Assembly (NCBI RefSeq): GCF_014636235.1
Contig: NZ_BMDZ01000048.1
Coordinates: 1 to 43,977 of the forward strand
Source of the DNA: Tistrella bauzanensis
GTDB lineage: Bacteria > Pseudomonadota > Alphaproteobacteria > Tistrellales > Tistrellaceae
Direction: 5' to 3'
Length of the DNA stretch: 43,977 bases
Shown here: positions 22,216 through 31,410 of the stretch, one piece after another
Numbering within the stretch: the stretch's first letter is position 1
How the letters are laid out: every line of letters starts with the position of its first letter
The notes under the pieces: model-generated
What the model was told of the DNA's origin: nothing
Seen by the model: the letters and a program-made list of their open reading frames with translations, nothing else
Database searches by the model: none
Position numbers and translations under genes: made by a program

Positions 22216-23616
22216 ATGATGGCCAAGGGCCCGTTATCGATGCGACATGCGCGGGAACAGGATCTCGACCGGCTGATCGAACGCGCGCTGGCCGCCCCGG
22301 CTGATGTCCGGGGGGGCCGCATGGCCGGCCTCGACGATCACATCACCTCGACCCACCGGCCGGACTGGCATGCCGGGGCCATTGCCATCCGGGCCACCCC
22401 GATCGGTCCGGAAACGCATTGCCTGGATGTCGTCGATCTTTTCATCCGCGATCCGGCATTGCCGGCACTGGCGGTGGTCGATCACCATATGAAGCCGATC
22501 GGGCTGGTCGGCCGCACCCAGCTGCTTTACGAATTCGCGCGGCCGTTCATCCGCGACCTCTATGCACGGCGCCCGATCCGCGAGTTGATGACCACCGCGC
22601 CCCTCACGATCGACGAGGGTCTGGGTATCGAAGGTCTGGGTGCCGAGATCACCGCCGCCGGCGGCGGTCCGTTCTCCGCCGGTTTCGTGGTCACCAGCGC
22701 CGGCCGCTATCTGGGGGTGGGAACGGCGCTCGACGTGATGCGCCGGCTGGTCGCCCGCATGGCCGAGCGCAACCGCGCGCTTGATCTGGCGGTCGAGGAG
22801 GCGGAGCGCGCCAACGCGGCGAAAAGCGCTTTCCTCGCCAATATGAGCCACGAACTGCGCACGCCGCTGAATGCGGTTCTGGGTTTCTCGGAAATCATCA
22901 TGACCCAGATGCTGGGCGCCATCGGGCATCCCCGCTATCTGGAATATGTCCATGACATCCATGGCTCGGCCGAACATCTGCTGTCGCTGATCAACGACCT
23001 GCTTGATATCGCCAAGGCCGACGCCACCGGCCTGCCACTCGACCTGGAGCCGCTGGACCCGCTGATGCTGGCGCGAGAGGCTGCCCGCATGATCGCGCCG
23101 CGCGCCGATCAGGCCGGCGTCAATCTGGTGGTGGATCTGCCGGAGCATGCCGCCAGCATCCGCGGCGATCGCCGGCGGCTGCGCCAGATCCTGCTCAACC
23201 TGCTGTCGAACGCGGTCAAGTTCACCCCGGCGGGTGGCAGCGTGCAATTGGGTTTTCGGGCCGATACGGTCGGCCGCAATGTCCGCTTCACCGTCACCGA
23301 TACCGGCATCGGCATGAGCGCCGACGAAATTCCGGTCGCCCTCAGCCGTTTCGGTCAGATCGACAGCAGTCTGTCGCGCCGCCATGCCGGCACCGGGCTG
23401 GGCCTGCCGCTGTCGCGCACCTTTGCCGAGCTTCATGGCGGCCGGCTCGACATTCAAAGCGCCGTCGGCCAGGGCACCACGATCGCCGTCATCCTTCCGG
23501 CCACGACGACACCCCGGTCGGCCGCGGATGACATGGACGACGCCGGAATGGACGAGATCGCCGGACTGGACGAGATCGACATCCTCGGCGCCTTTACAGC
23601 AGACCAAGCGCCCTGA
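22216..23616 (+). CDS. sensor histidine kinase with CBS-like input region
   Basis: A 466-residue soluble kinase without membrane segments. The N-terminal 160 residues hold two CBS-like segments: ALAVVDHHMKPIGLVGRTQLLYEFARPFIRDLYARRPI is like the inputs of GGDEF/CBS proteins, then FSAGFVVTSAGRYLGVGTALDVM. A short coiled coil (about 180-205) leads to the HisKA box ANMSHELRTPLNAVLGFSEII (His near 213). The HATPase shows the N box NLLSNAVKFTP (about 328), DTGIGMS and GTGLGLPLS. All catalytic boxes are intact. No response regulator is adjacent, so the partner is unknown. The C-terminal end is Asp/Glu-rich. Confidence 0.88.
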   Translation: MMAKGPLSMRHAREQDLDRLIERALAAPADVRGGRMAGLDDHITSTHRPDWHAGAIAIRATPIGPETHCLDVVDLFIRDPALPALAVVDHHMKPIGLVGRTQLLYEFARPFIRDLYARRPIRELMTTAPLTIDEGLGIEGLGAEITAAGGGPFSAGFVVTSAGRYLGVGTALDVMRRLVARMAERNRALDLAVEEAERANAAKSAFLANMSHELRTPLNAVLGFSEIIMTQMLGAIGHPRYLEYVHDIHGSAEHLLSLINDLLDIAKADATGLPLDLEPLDPLMLAREAARMIAPRADQAGVNLVVDLPEHAASIRGDRRRLRQILLNLLSNAVKFTPAGGSVQLGFRADTVGRNVRFTVTDTGIGMSADEIPVALSRFGQIDSSLSRRHAGTGLGLPLSRTFAELHGGRLDIQSAVGQGTTIAVILPATTTPRSAADDMDDAGMDEIAGLDEIDILGAFTADQAP

Positions 23617-24025
23617 GTTCGGCGGCAAGCGCCGGATCGCCGCCTTCCACGCTGCCGGCACGGCGATCGGGCGGCGCGTCTTCCGGCTTCAGATAGCGCC
23701 AGCCCTGATGGGGTCTGCGCGCCACCGTCTCCACCTCGACCAGTTGCGGGTCCAGCACCAGGGCACAGCGGCGGATGCCGTCGCCGCCCTCCACCGGCTC
23801 GATGGCGGTCAGGCGCTGGCGCACGGCGATCAGGCCGCGGATCACCCAATAGATCGAACCGCCATCCAGCAGCCCGGCGACATCGCGGGGCATCTGGCGG
23901 GTGACATGGACCAGAACCGGCGGCCGGCCGGCGTCACGGGCCTCGGCCAGCCTTGCGGTCTGCAGGGCGGCCAGATGCTCGACCGAGTTGACCCCGACGG
24001 CCAGTTTGACAAGATGCAACGTCAT
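23594..24025 (-). CDS. DUF1489-family protein
   Basis: A 143-residue protein of the DUF1489 family, found almost only in alphaproteobacteria and of unknown function. The signature is plain: HLVKLAVGVNSVEHLAALQTAR, then VLVHVTRQMPRDVAGLLDGGSIYWVIRG and AVRQRLTAIE. The start at 24025 matches the family N-terminus (MTLHLVKLAVG). Its 3' end overlaps the 3' end of the convergent histidine kinase gene by 23 bases. Confidence 0.88.
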   Translation of the reverse strand: MTLHLVKLAVGVNSVEHLAALQTARLAEARDAGRPPVLVHVTRQMPRDVAGLLDGGSIYWVIRGLIAVRQRLTAIEPVEGGDGIRRCALVLDPQLVEVETVARRPHQGWRYLKPEDAPPDRRAGSVEGGDPALAAELRALGLL

Positions 24026-24113
24026 GGCGCGCAATCTAATGCGTCCCGTGCGCCGCCGCCAGCCCCGCAATGCAGCGTCCCTCCGCGTTTCGCGATACGG
24101 AAAGCCATCGCCC

Positions 24114-25568
24114 ATGTCCCCCGCCGACCGCCCCGCCGCCACTGCCCGCCCCGCCCCCTCTCCCGATGTTCTGGAGCGGATGCGTGCGATCGTCGGCCCC
24201 AGGGGCTGGCGGGACGATCCCGCCATGATGGCGCCGCATCTGAAGGAGTGGCGGGGGTTGTGGACCGGTCATACCCCGGCCGTGGTCATGCCGGGTAGTA
24301 CCGACGAGGTCGCCGCGGTGGTCGGGCTGGCGGCCGAGGCTGGTATTGCCATCATACCCCAGGGCGGTAATACCGGTCTGGTCGGCGGCGGCGTCCCCAG
24401 CGAGGACGGCACCGAGCTTCTGGTCAGTCTGGCTCGTATGAACCGCATCCGCGACATCGACCCCGCCGGCGGCAGCATGATCGCCGAAGCCGGCTGCATC
24501 CTGGCCGATGTTCAGACTGCCGCCGCCGAGGCCGGACGGCTGTTCCCGCTCAGTCTGGCATCCGAAGGCAGCGCGCGGATCGGTGGGCTGATTTCGACCA
24601 ATGCCGGCGGCGTGCATGTGCTGCGATACGGCAGCATGCGCGATCTGGTGCTGGGGTTGGAAGTGGTGCTGCCCGACGGGCGGATCTGGCACGGTCTGCG
24701 CCGGCTGCGCAAGGACAACACCGGCTATGCGCTCCGCCACCTGTTCGCCGGCGCCGAAGGCACGCTCGGCATCATCACCGCCGCCGCCCTGACCCTGGCA
24801 CCGATGCCGCGCCATCGGGCCGCCGCCTTCGTGGCCCTGCCATCCGCCGATGCGGCGCTCGACCTGTTCGCCCGCGCCCGCGACCATGCCGGCGATCTGC
24901 TGGAAGCCTTCGAGCTGATCAACGCCATGCCGCTCGGCTTCGCGCTCCGCCACCTGCCCGGCATGATGCATCCGCTGCCATCCGCCGACGGGCCGTGGTT
25001 CGTGCTGATCGAACTGGCCGGCCCCATCCCCCTCGACGACCTGCTGGAAGACCTGTTGGCCGAGGCGCTGGAGGCCGGCATGGTGGAAGACGCCGCCCTC
25101 GCCCGATCCGAGGCCCAGCGTCACGGCTTCTGGAGCCTGCGCGAAGGCCTGTCGGAAGCCCAGAAGCATGAAGGCGCCAGCATCAAGCACGACGTGTCGG
25201 TGCCGGTGTCCGACGTACCGGCCCTGATCACCCGCGGCACGGCCCTGGTGCTGTCGATCGTGCCCGGCGCCCGGCTCTGCCCCTTCGGCCACATGGGCGA
25301 CGGCAATATCCACTTCAATGTCAGCCGCCCGCTCGACATGTCCGACCAGGATTTCCTGGCACGCTGGGACGAGATCGCCCATGCGGTCCACGATCTGGTG
25401 GCGGAACTGGGCGGCAGCTTTTCAGCCGAACATGGCGTCGGCCGGCTGAAGACCGCCGATCTGCGCCGCTATCGCTCTGCGGTCGAGGTCGGCCTGATGG
25501 AACGGTTGAAGCAGGTGATCGACCCCGCCGGCATCATGTCACCCGGCCGGGTGCTCGACCGGGGCTGA
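24114..25568 (+). CDS. FAD-linked D-2-hydroxyglutarate/D-lactate dehydrogenase-type oxidoreductase
   Basis: A 484-residue flavoprotein of the FAD_binding_4 plus FAD-oxidase_C family. The FAD-binding half shows PQGGNTGLVGGGVP, GSARIGGLISTNAGGVHVLRYG and FAGAEGTLGIITAA. The C-terminal half has the active-site segment CPFGHMGDGNIHFNV and the closing AEHGVGRLKT, both hallmarks of the D-2-hydroxyglutarate dehydrogenase / Dld-like group. D-2-hydroxyglutarate or D-lactate oxidation, feeding electrons to a quinone or electron-transfer flavoprotein, is likely but the substrate is not determined by sequence alone. It is divergent from DUF1489 across 88 bases. Confidence 0.88.
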   Translation: MSPADRPAATARPAPSPDVLERMRAIVGPRGWRDDPAMMAPHLKEWRGLWTGHTPAVVMPGSTDEVAAVVGLAAEAGIAIIPQGGNTGLVGGGVPSEDGTELLVSLARMNRIRDIDPAGGSMIAEAGCILADVQTAAAEAGRLFPLSLASEGSARIGGLISTNAGGVHVLRYGSMRDLVLGLEVVLPDGRIWHGLRRLRKDNTGYALRHLFAGAEGTLGIITAAALTLAPMPRHRAAAFVALPSADAALDLFARARDHAGDLLEAFELINAMPLGFALRHLPGMMHPLPSADGPWFVLIELAGPIPLDDLLEDLLAEALEAGMVEDAALARSEAQRHGFWSLREGLSEAQKHEGASIKHDVSVPVSDVPALITRGTALVLSIVPGARLCPFGHMGDGNIHFNVSRPLDMSDQDFLARWDEIAHAVHDLVAELGGSFSAEHGVGRLKTADLRRYRSAVEVGLMERLKQVIDPAGIMSPGRVLDRG

Positions 25569-25732
25569 GGCCGCGGCTTTTCTGCCGCACCGCACAAAAT
25601 TCCGCAAACGTCATTGCGCTGACATCAGCCTGTCACGATCGGTCTATACGTCTGACGAGATTGGTCGGTGCAATCTGCATCGGCCCCGCCCTGTGCTGCG
25701 GGCTCTTCACGCGTTAGCGGAGCATGTCGCCG

Positions 25733-28045
25733 ATGACCATCCGTCGCAAGCTCATGATCGGCTTTGCCGTTCTGCTGGTTCTGGCCGTCGCCGGCTTCGG
25801 TGCGGCGGTCGTGGCGCTCGACCGGGCTGGACACGGCCTGGCACTGTACAAGGACGACATCGCCGCCGCGCGCGCGATGGCTGCCGCCGAAGCAGAATTG
25901 ACGGCCGCCGGTGCTGCCGCCGACCTGCTGGTGGCAACCGGCGATCCGGCACGACTGGACGCCTTCCGCGGCCATGTCCGGGCGGCCGAGGGCCATATCG
26001 ACAGACTGGGCAGTGCCTCGGACGCGGTATCCACGGCAACTGCCGCCTTTGCGGCCGCGGTCGAGGATCTGGCAACGGTGGAACTGGCCCGCGCGGGGCT
26101 GTGGCGCGACCGGATGGAGCCGGCCTTCAAGCAGTCGGAAGCCGGGCTGACCGACATCATCCGCGACAGCTATATCGATCAGGACATTCAATCGGCCTAT
26201 CAGGCGGCGGTGATCCAGCGCTTCCTGCTGACCGCGCGCGAGGAAGCCGGGCTGTTCATCGCCTCAGGCGATGCCGCCCATGCCGATGCGATGGATGCGG
26301 CGCTGGCCGAGACACGGCGCGCGATCCTGTCGCTGGAACTGAAGATGATGCATCCAGGCCGGCTGGAGACGCTGTCGGCGATCGCCGCCGCCCGCAAGAC
26401 CCTGGCCGATGATGCCAAGACCCTGCGCAGCCTGGGCGAACAGGTGGCGACCCGGCGGGCCGATGCCGTCGATCTGCTAGGCCCGCGTGCGGCCAGCCTG
26501 CTGGCGGCAAGCCGCCAGGATCTGACATCGGCTGCCGACAGCCGTGGCGCCACCGAAGCTGCCGCCACCGAAGACACCCGGTTCATGATGATCGCGCTGG
26601 CGGTGGTGGCCGCCGTGGCCGCCCTGCTGGCAGGGCTGCTGATCGGCCGCGCCGTGACCCGCCCGATCGGCGGCATGCGCGCGGTTCTGGCCCGCGCCGC
26701 CGATGGCGATCTGGTTGCGGAGCGTGCCGATGGCACCACCCATGCCAGCCAGCGCCGGGACGAGATCGGCGCGATGGCGCGGGATCTGGACCATATGCTG
26801 GCGCGGCTGCGCGGCGATCTGGGCCGGGTGCGTGGCGTGGGCGCCTCTCTTGCCGTCCGTTCGCGCGATCTGGACCGGATGGGCGGCCGGCTGGGCATGG
26901 CCGCCGATGAGACCGATGCCCGCGCCGCCGGCGCGCGTGATGCCGCCGGTCAGGCGATGGGCGTGCTGTCGGGGCTGGGGTCGGTCGCCGAGGAATTGAG
27001 CGCCAGCGCCGCCGCCGCATCCGATGCGGTCCAGCGGATCGTGGATGCCAACCGCAATCTCGACGGCCATGCCCGGGCGGTGACCGACGCCATGCAGGCG
27101 GCGGTCGCCGAGGGCCGCGCCGTGGGCCAGGTGGTCGCCGATGGCGCCGCCGCCGCCCGGAACGCCACCCGCTCGGTGGGACGGCTGGACGAATCCAGCC
27201 GCGGCATCGGATCGGTCAATCAACTCATCCTCGACATCGCCCAGCAGACCCACATGCTGGCGCTGAACGCCCAGATCGAAGCCGCCCGCGCCGGCGAGGC
27301 CGGCCGCGGCTTCGCCGTGGTGGCCGCAGAGGTCAAGCGGCTTGCCGCCCAGTCGGCCGACGCCGCCGAGAATATCGGCGCCAAGATCGTCGCCAGCCAA
27401 TCGGTGGTCGGCGAGGTCGTGGCCGCCATGACCGATCTGGAAACCCGCATCAGCCGTATCGAGGCCGGCATGGAGCGGATTGCCGAAGCCGTGCGCCGCG
27501 CCGATGGTGCCGCGGTCGCCATTGCCGGTGCCGTGTCGGATCAGGCCGGCGCCGCCAGCGAGATTGCCGGCAGCAGCGCCGAGGTGGCCCATGCCGCCGG
27601 CGAGGTCGCCCAGGCGGTGGCCGATGCACGCAATGCCGGCGATCTGATGACGCGGGAACTGGACGCGTTGCATGCGGCATCCGCCGCCAACCGCGCCGCC
27701 GCCCGCACCAGCGCCGAGGCCGCGGCCGAGTTGATCGGCGATGCCGACCAACTGGCCCGGATGGTCGAAGGCTTCCGAATCGACGCGGTCGACGCCGGGA
27801 CTGCCGAGACCACAGCCGTGCCGGCGACGCGCGACGCGGCTGCCCCGGCCGAGATTGCCGCACCGGCAGCGACCCTCGATCGGCCGGCGATCAGCCGGTC
27901 GGCTATCGACCAGGCGGCTATCGACCAGGCGGGCACCATCGCCATGCCCCAGCCGGCGCGCGCGACCATGCCACACCGCCAGCCGGCCAGCGGCAGCGGC
28001 CGGCCGCTGCCGCTGAAGGCAGCGGCGATGGCCGATCGCGACTGA
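25733..28045 (+). CDS. methyl-accepting chemotaxis protein
   Basis: A 770-residue chemoreceptor. Membrane helices lie at about 8-30 and 283-305, with a periplasmic helical sensing region of about 250 residues between them. A HAMP segment follows, and the highly conserved hairpin tip is at about 500-545 ([21 protein letters not shown], then [15 protein letters not shown]). The ATG at 25733 has GGAG ten bases upstream; an ATG three codons earlier has it too close. The C-terminal 70 residues are an Ala/Pro-rich linker with a repeated AIDQA peptide and no terminal NWETF pentapeptide. It stands alone, away from che genes. Confidence 0.93.
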   Translation: MTIRRKLMIGFAVLLVLAVAGFGAAVVALDRAGHGLALYKDDIAAARAMAAAEAELTAAGAAADLLVATGDPARLDAFRGHVRAAEGHIDRLGSASDAVSTATAAFAAAVEDLATVELARAGLWRDRMEPAFKQSEAGLTDIIRDSYIDQDIQSAYQAAVIQRFLLTAREEAGLFIASGDAAHADAMDAALAETRRAILSLELKMMHPGRLETLSAIAAARKTLADDAKTLRSLGEQVATRRADAVDLLGPRAASLLAASRQDLTSAADSRGATEAAATEDTRFMMIALAVVAAVAALLAGLLIGRAVTRPIGGMRAVLARAADGDLVAERADGTTHASQRRDEIGAMARDLDHMLARLRGDLGRVRGVGASLAVRSRDLDRMGGRLGMAADETDARAAGARDAAGQAMGVLSGLGSVAEELSASAAAASDAVQRIVDANRNLDGHARAVTDAMQAAVAEGRAVGQVVADGAAAARNATRSVGRLDESSRGIGSVNQLILDIAQQTHMLALNAQIEAARAGEAGRGFAVVAAEVKRLAAQSADAAENIGAKIVASQSVVGEVVAAMTDLETRISRIEAGMERIAEAVRRADGAAVAIAGAVSDQAGAASEIAGSSAEVAHAAGEVAQAVADARNAGDLMTRELDALHAASAANRAAARTSAEAAAELIGDADQLARMVEGFRIDAVDAGTAETTAVPATRDAAAPAEIAAPAATLDRPAISRSAIDQAAIDQAGTIAMPQPARATMPHRQPASGSGRPLPLKAAAMADRD
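27901..27930. repeat. two perfect tandem 15-bp units in the chemoreceptor tail
   Basis: GGCTATCGACCAGGC is repeated twice without change, encoding [10 protein letters not shown] in the disordered C-terminal tail. A degenerate third unit precedes it (27886-27900). Confidence 0.85.
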
Positions 28046-28069
28046 GTGACGCGGCGACTGAGTGACGCC
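28038..28069. repeat. 16-bp tandem duplication across the chemoreceptor stop codon
   Basis: GCGACTGAGTGACGCG is followed at once by GCGACTGAGTGACGCC. The first copy contains the last codons and TGA stop of the chemoreceptor gene; the second provides an out-of-use copy of the same stop region. Confidence 0.85.
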
Positions 28070-28097
28070 CAGGTCCCGATGTGCGCCCCGGCACGGG

Positions 28098-28988
28098 TCA
28101 ATGCAGGCGATAGCCCTGCAGCAAAGGCTGTGAGCACAACTGATCGAGGTCTTTTGCCTCCAGCGTCTTCGAGCGGAATTGCGAGGGCACCTCTCGCGGT
28201 ACCTTGCGCACCACGCCTGGAACCTCCAACCCCTCGAAGACCAGTTGATTGGCGATCACCGCCTGCCAGCGGTTCTTCAGGCACAGCCGCCAGACCACGC
28301 CACCCGCCAGCCGCGCGAAGGCCGCCGGATCACTGGTGTGGATCAGCCGGCCGAACGGTTCGAACCAGCGCCGACGCACGGTTTTGAACAAGGCATAGAC
28401 CGGCGGCCCCATCGGGTCGTCGATCACCACATGCAGGCATCTGATGTCGCGGTGGTCGGCATAGACTTTCAGCGAGGCGGCATCCAGCCGGTCGGGCACC
28501 CGCCAGTCGCCGGTGGCGATATCGGGCCGGCGCAGGGTCGCCGGGATCGGATAGAACGCCACCACCCCGGTTTCCAGATCCTTGAACCCGAACCGCGCGC
28601 TGATATCGTAAACCGTCTGGGTCGGTGTGTGATTGACGATGGTGCGCTTGCGCATGCCGATCACCGGCAACAGCAGGTTCAGGCTTTCATCGCGGTGGCT
28701 GTCGCGGACATACCAGCTGTGGATCTCGCAGAAATCCTCGTGGCGCCCGGCAATCTCGCGGGTGGTGAACAGGGTGCCCAGAAAGCCGATCACCTCGCGC
28801 CCCTGGCCAGCCGCACCGCCGTCTTCCATCAGATAGCCGTAATAGCCTTCATCACCACCCCACAGCGGCTGGAACATCCGCCGCCGCGCATCCAGCGGCA
28901 GACCGCGGGCGTTCAGAGTCGATCCGCGCAGCAGCTTGTAGACGCCGAACATGTCGCTTTCGACCGCACGTCTGATCTGTACTGCCAT
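28098..28988 (-). CDS. GNAT-fold acyltransferase of unknown product
   Basis: A 296-residue protein. Residues 1-155 look like a GNAT acyltransferase: the N-terminal IRRAVESDMFGVYKLLRGS, the strand VIGFLGTLFTTREI, the central CEIHSWYVRDSHRDESLNLLLPVI (the strand and helix that carry the acyl-CoA site) and VYDISARFGFKDLETG. The canonical QxxGxG/A loop is not obvious, being replaced by RDSHRDES. The C-terminal half (DIRCLHVVIDDPMGPPVYALFKTVRRRW onward) may be a second, degenerate GNAT-like unit. The ATG at 28988 has GGGAGG five bases upstream. It is divergent from the larger acyltransferase at 29143. Confidence 0.65.
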   Translation of the reverse strand: MAVQIRRAVESDMFGVYKLLRGSTLNARGLPLDARRRMFQPLWGGDEGYYGYLMEDGGAAGQGREVIGFLGTLFTTREIAGRHEDFCEIHSWYVRDSHRDESLNLLLPVIGMRKRTIVNHTPTQTVYDISARFGFKDLETGVVAFYPIPATLRRPDIATGDWRVPDRLDAASLKVYADHRDIRCLHVVIDDPMGPPVYALFKTVRRRWFEPFGRLIHTSDPAAFARLAGGVVWRLCLKNRWQAVIANQLVFEGLEVPGVVRKVPREVPSQFRSKTLEAKDLDQLCSQPLLQGYRLH

Positions 28989-29025
28989 CATCACCTCCCG
29001 GGGCTGCGGCTTGAACAATCATAAT

Positions 29026-29051
29026 GTGACACGGCTGGTTTCGTGTTTCAC
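29026..29051. promoter_or_regulatory. imperfect inverted repeat between the two acyltransferase genes
   Basis: GTGACACG is mirrored by CGTGTTTCAC eight bases later, with a two-base insertion in one arm. It lies in the A/T-rich part of the 154-base gap between the divergent acyltransferase genes and could be a shared operator. Confidence 0.35.
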
Positions 29052-29142
29052 TTTTCTTCGTCAACCAGGAAGAGAAATACGCTAGGATTTCCCTCCAGAA
29101 AGCTGCCGCAGCGAATGCCCCTTCGGCCTGGAGTTGCACTAT

Positions 29143-30669
29143 ATGACCCTGATCGACCTGCCGGTCACAGCCGCCGAACCCCAACCGGACATGGCTCTGC
29201 ATGACGACCGCATGGATGTGCATCATCACCCGGTCGAGGATCCAGACAGCATCGTGCCATTGCCGCCGGTGCATCATGTCGCGGCCCGGCTGGTGATCGG
29301 TGATCTGATCGTCGCCGGCCGCCTGCGGATCGCACCGGCCCGCGCGGATGGCGGCGATCATCCGGTCTGGCATCCGGCCTGGATGTTCGAAGCGGCGCGC
29401 GCACCGCTCAGTGGCCCGGTCTTGAGCCGGCTGGCCGATCCGGCGACGGCCATCGGCCTGGTGCCACGGGTCGACGGGTCGGCGATCTGGCGACGGCGTC
29501 TCGACCCGCTGCGCATGGTGCTGGTCGATATCGATGGCGAGGCCGGCTTGATCCGGCTTGCGACCAGCGACTGCCAGCCGCTGATCGACCGGCTGCCACG
29601 GCTGGCCACGGCGCTACCGGCGATGATCGATGGCCGCAGCCTGAACCGGCGCGCCTTCCCCGCCCATATTACCGCGATCGGCCCCTACGAGACCGTCGCC
29701 GATGTCGAAGGCCCCCCGGCCCTGCTGGTGCCTGGCACTTTGTTGACCCTGACCGTCACCCGCCCATGGGCGACGCCGTTCCGGATGACCGCCCGGCTGG
29801 TTGCCGCCGGCCCGGTGCCGGCGGACGGTATCGCCGCCGCGACCACACGCATCGTGCTGCGCATGGCCGACCGACAGGCCGTGGACCGGGCGGCGATCCT
29901 GGCCACCTGCACGGCGCCCGGTTTCGGCATCCATGGCCTGTGGACCTATGGCCTGCGGCCACGCGGGCTGATGCGGCATCTGCGGGTGGTGCCGGTGGCA
30001 TCCCGTGCCGATCTGGTCGCAGCCTGGAGTCTGCGCCGCGACGCCAACCGCTTTTTCGGCCGCAGGCCCGAGGCCCGCGAGCCGGCCGACTGGGCCGATC
30101 ATCTGGACGCATCGTCGATCGTGTTCCTGGCGATCCTGGGCGACAAGCCGATCGCGACCGCACGGCTGGTGCTGAATGATGGCGACCGCAGCCGCAGCGA
30201 ATTGCAGGCGCAGGTGCCGGTGCCCGATCAGTTCTGGGAGGGCGGTTTCGTCGAGATTTCCCGGCTGGTCGTCCATCCGGACTTCCGCGGCAACCGCATC
30301 CGCTATGACCTGTTCCGCGAGGTGGAGCGCCTGTCGCTGTCGCTGGGCGCCCGCTACATGCTGTTTGACGCCATTCCCAAACTGGCACCGCTCTACGAGG
30401 CGGTGGGTGGGCGCCGCCTGCCGCTGACCAAGAAACATCCCGACAGCGACGAAACCGTCCAGGTGATGTATGTCGACATGCGCCGCATTCTGGGCCGGCT
30501 CAACCGCTTTTCGGCCGTCTGGCTGGCGGGTTTCGGCAGCACGCTGGGCCGGCATCTGGCGATCGAGGGCCGGGGGCCGACCGATGCGATTCTGGGTCCG
30601 CGCCGCCGCACCGTCGCGGCGGCGGTGATCAGGGGCATGGGCCGGCTGCTGGCACGGCTGGCCGGCTGA
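29143..30669 (+). CDS. large FeeM/LuxI-like acyltransferase with unknown N-terminal region
   Basis: A 508-residue protein. The C-terminal region (about 285-450) resembles N-acyl amino acid synthases and acyl-homoserine-lactone synthases: AWSLRRDANRFFGRRP, FLAILGDKPIATARLVLNDGD, then EISRLVVHPDFRGNRIRYDLF and LGARYMLFDAIPKLAPLYEAVGG, which match the FeeM/LuxI-type GNAT core. The N-terminal 270 residues are beta-rich with no known family; a faint PilZ/YcgR-like character (LLVPGTLLTLTVTRPWATPFRMTARLVAA) lacks the RxxxR c-di-GMP motif. The last 60 residues are basic and may contact membrane. GGAG lies nine bases before the ATG. It probably makes an acylated small molecule or lipid, but the product is unknown. 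Confidence 0.65.
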   Translation: MTLIDLPVTAAEPQPDMALHDDRMDVHHHPVEDPDSIVPLPPVHHVAARLVIGDLIVAGRLRIAPARADGGDHPVWHPAWMFEAARAPLSGPVLSRLADPATAIGLVPRVDGSAIWRRRLDPLRMVLVDIDGEAGLIRLATSDCQPLIDRLPRLATALPAMIDGRSLNRRAFPAHITAIGPYETVADVEGPPALLVPGTLLTLTVTRPWATPFRMTARLVAAGPVPADGIAAATTRIVLRMADRQAVDRAAILATCTAPGFGIHGLWTYGLRPRGLMRHLRVVPVASRADLVAAWSLRRDANRFFGRRPEAREPADWADHLDASSIVFLAILGDKPIATARLVLNDGDRSRSELQAQVPVPDQFWEGGFVEISRLVVHPDFRGNRIRYDLFREVERLSLSLGARYMLFDAIPKLAPLYEAVGGRRLPLTKKHPDSDETVQVMYVDMRRILGRLNRFSAVWLAGFGSTLGRHLAIEGRGPTDAILGPRRRTVAAAVIRGMGRLLARLAG

Positions 30670-30675
30670 CGCCGG

Positions 30676-31410
30676 TCAGAACCCGGCCGCAAGCGGCATC
30701 GATCCGGGGCCGGCGCGGAACCGCGTGCCCAGACGATAGCGGCTGGCCGGATGGGTCATCACCGCCAGCGTCACCACACGGGCCTGCACCCAGGTGCGGC
30801 GGGTCAGCCGCAGGCATGGATCGCCCGCGGCAATACCCAGCAGGCGCGCGACCACACGGGACGACAGCGTCGCCTCGATGACATGTTCGACATCGGGCCC
30901 CGCATGCAGCGCCTGCAGATAGGCGGTGGGCGTGGTGCTGGTGAAATCCTGCCGCAGATAATCCGGCGCCATCGCCGGATTGACCCAGCGTTCCTCGTGC
31001 TGGATCGGCACGTCGTTTTCAGTGTGCAGCACCACCGAATGCCACAGCCTGGCGCCTTCGGGCAGGTTCATCTGCCGCGCCAGCATCGCATCGGCCCGTA
31101 CCTCGTCCAGCGCATGAACCGCCGCCGCGTGGCGATTTCCCCGTTCGGCGATGTCGTCGGCGATCGATCGCAATTCCACCACCGAGACACCCGGCCGGCG
31201 GCCGGCAACGAAGGTTCCCACCCCCTGCACGCGGGTCAGCAGCCCGTCATCGGTGAGTTCCCGCAAGGCCCGGTGCACGGTCATCCGGCTGACGCCGAAT
31301 TCCTCCAGCAGCCGGTGTTCGGACGGCAGTTGGAAACCCTCGCCCCATTCCCCGGCCAGGATGCGGGCGCGAATCGCCTCCTTGATCCGGCGATAGAGTG
31401 CCTGGGTCAT
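30676..31410 (-). CDS. hutC: histidine utilisation repressor HutC
   Basis: A 244-residue GntR-family regulator of the HutC subfamily that represses hut genes and is released by urocanate. The winged helix is at residues 5-70 ([40 protein letters not shown]). The UTRA effector domain follows ([27 protein letters not shown], then [27 protein letters not shown]), matching HutC. Its start overlaps the hutI stop by four bases, so it is cotranscribed with hutI and likely controls both directions through the operator at 32739-32767. It is convergent with the acyltransferase gene, 6 bases away. Confidence 0.93.
   Translation of the reverse strand: MTQALYRRIKEAIRARILAGEWGEGFQLPSEHRLLEEFGVSRMTVHRALRELTDDGLLTRVQGVGTFVAGRRPGVSVVELRSIADDIAERGNRHAAAVHALDEVRADAMLARQMNLPEGARLWHSVVLHTENDVPIQHEERWVNPAMAPDYLRQDFTSTTPTAYLQALHAGPDVEHVIEATLSSRVVARLLGIAAGDPCLRLTRRTWVQARVVTLAVMTHPASRYRLGTRFRAGPGSMPLAAGF

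Noticed and set aside
26477-27976. A 499-residue open frame on the minus strand
   Set aside because: It is antisense to the chemoreceptor signalling domain and has no family features.
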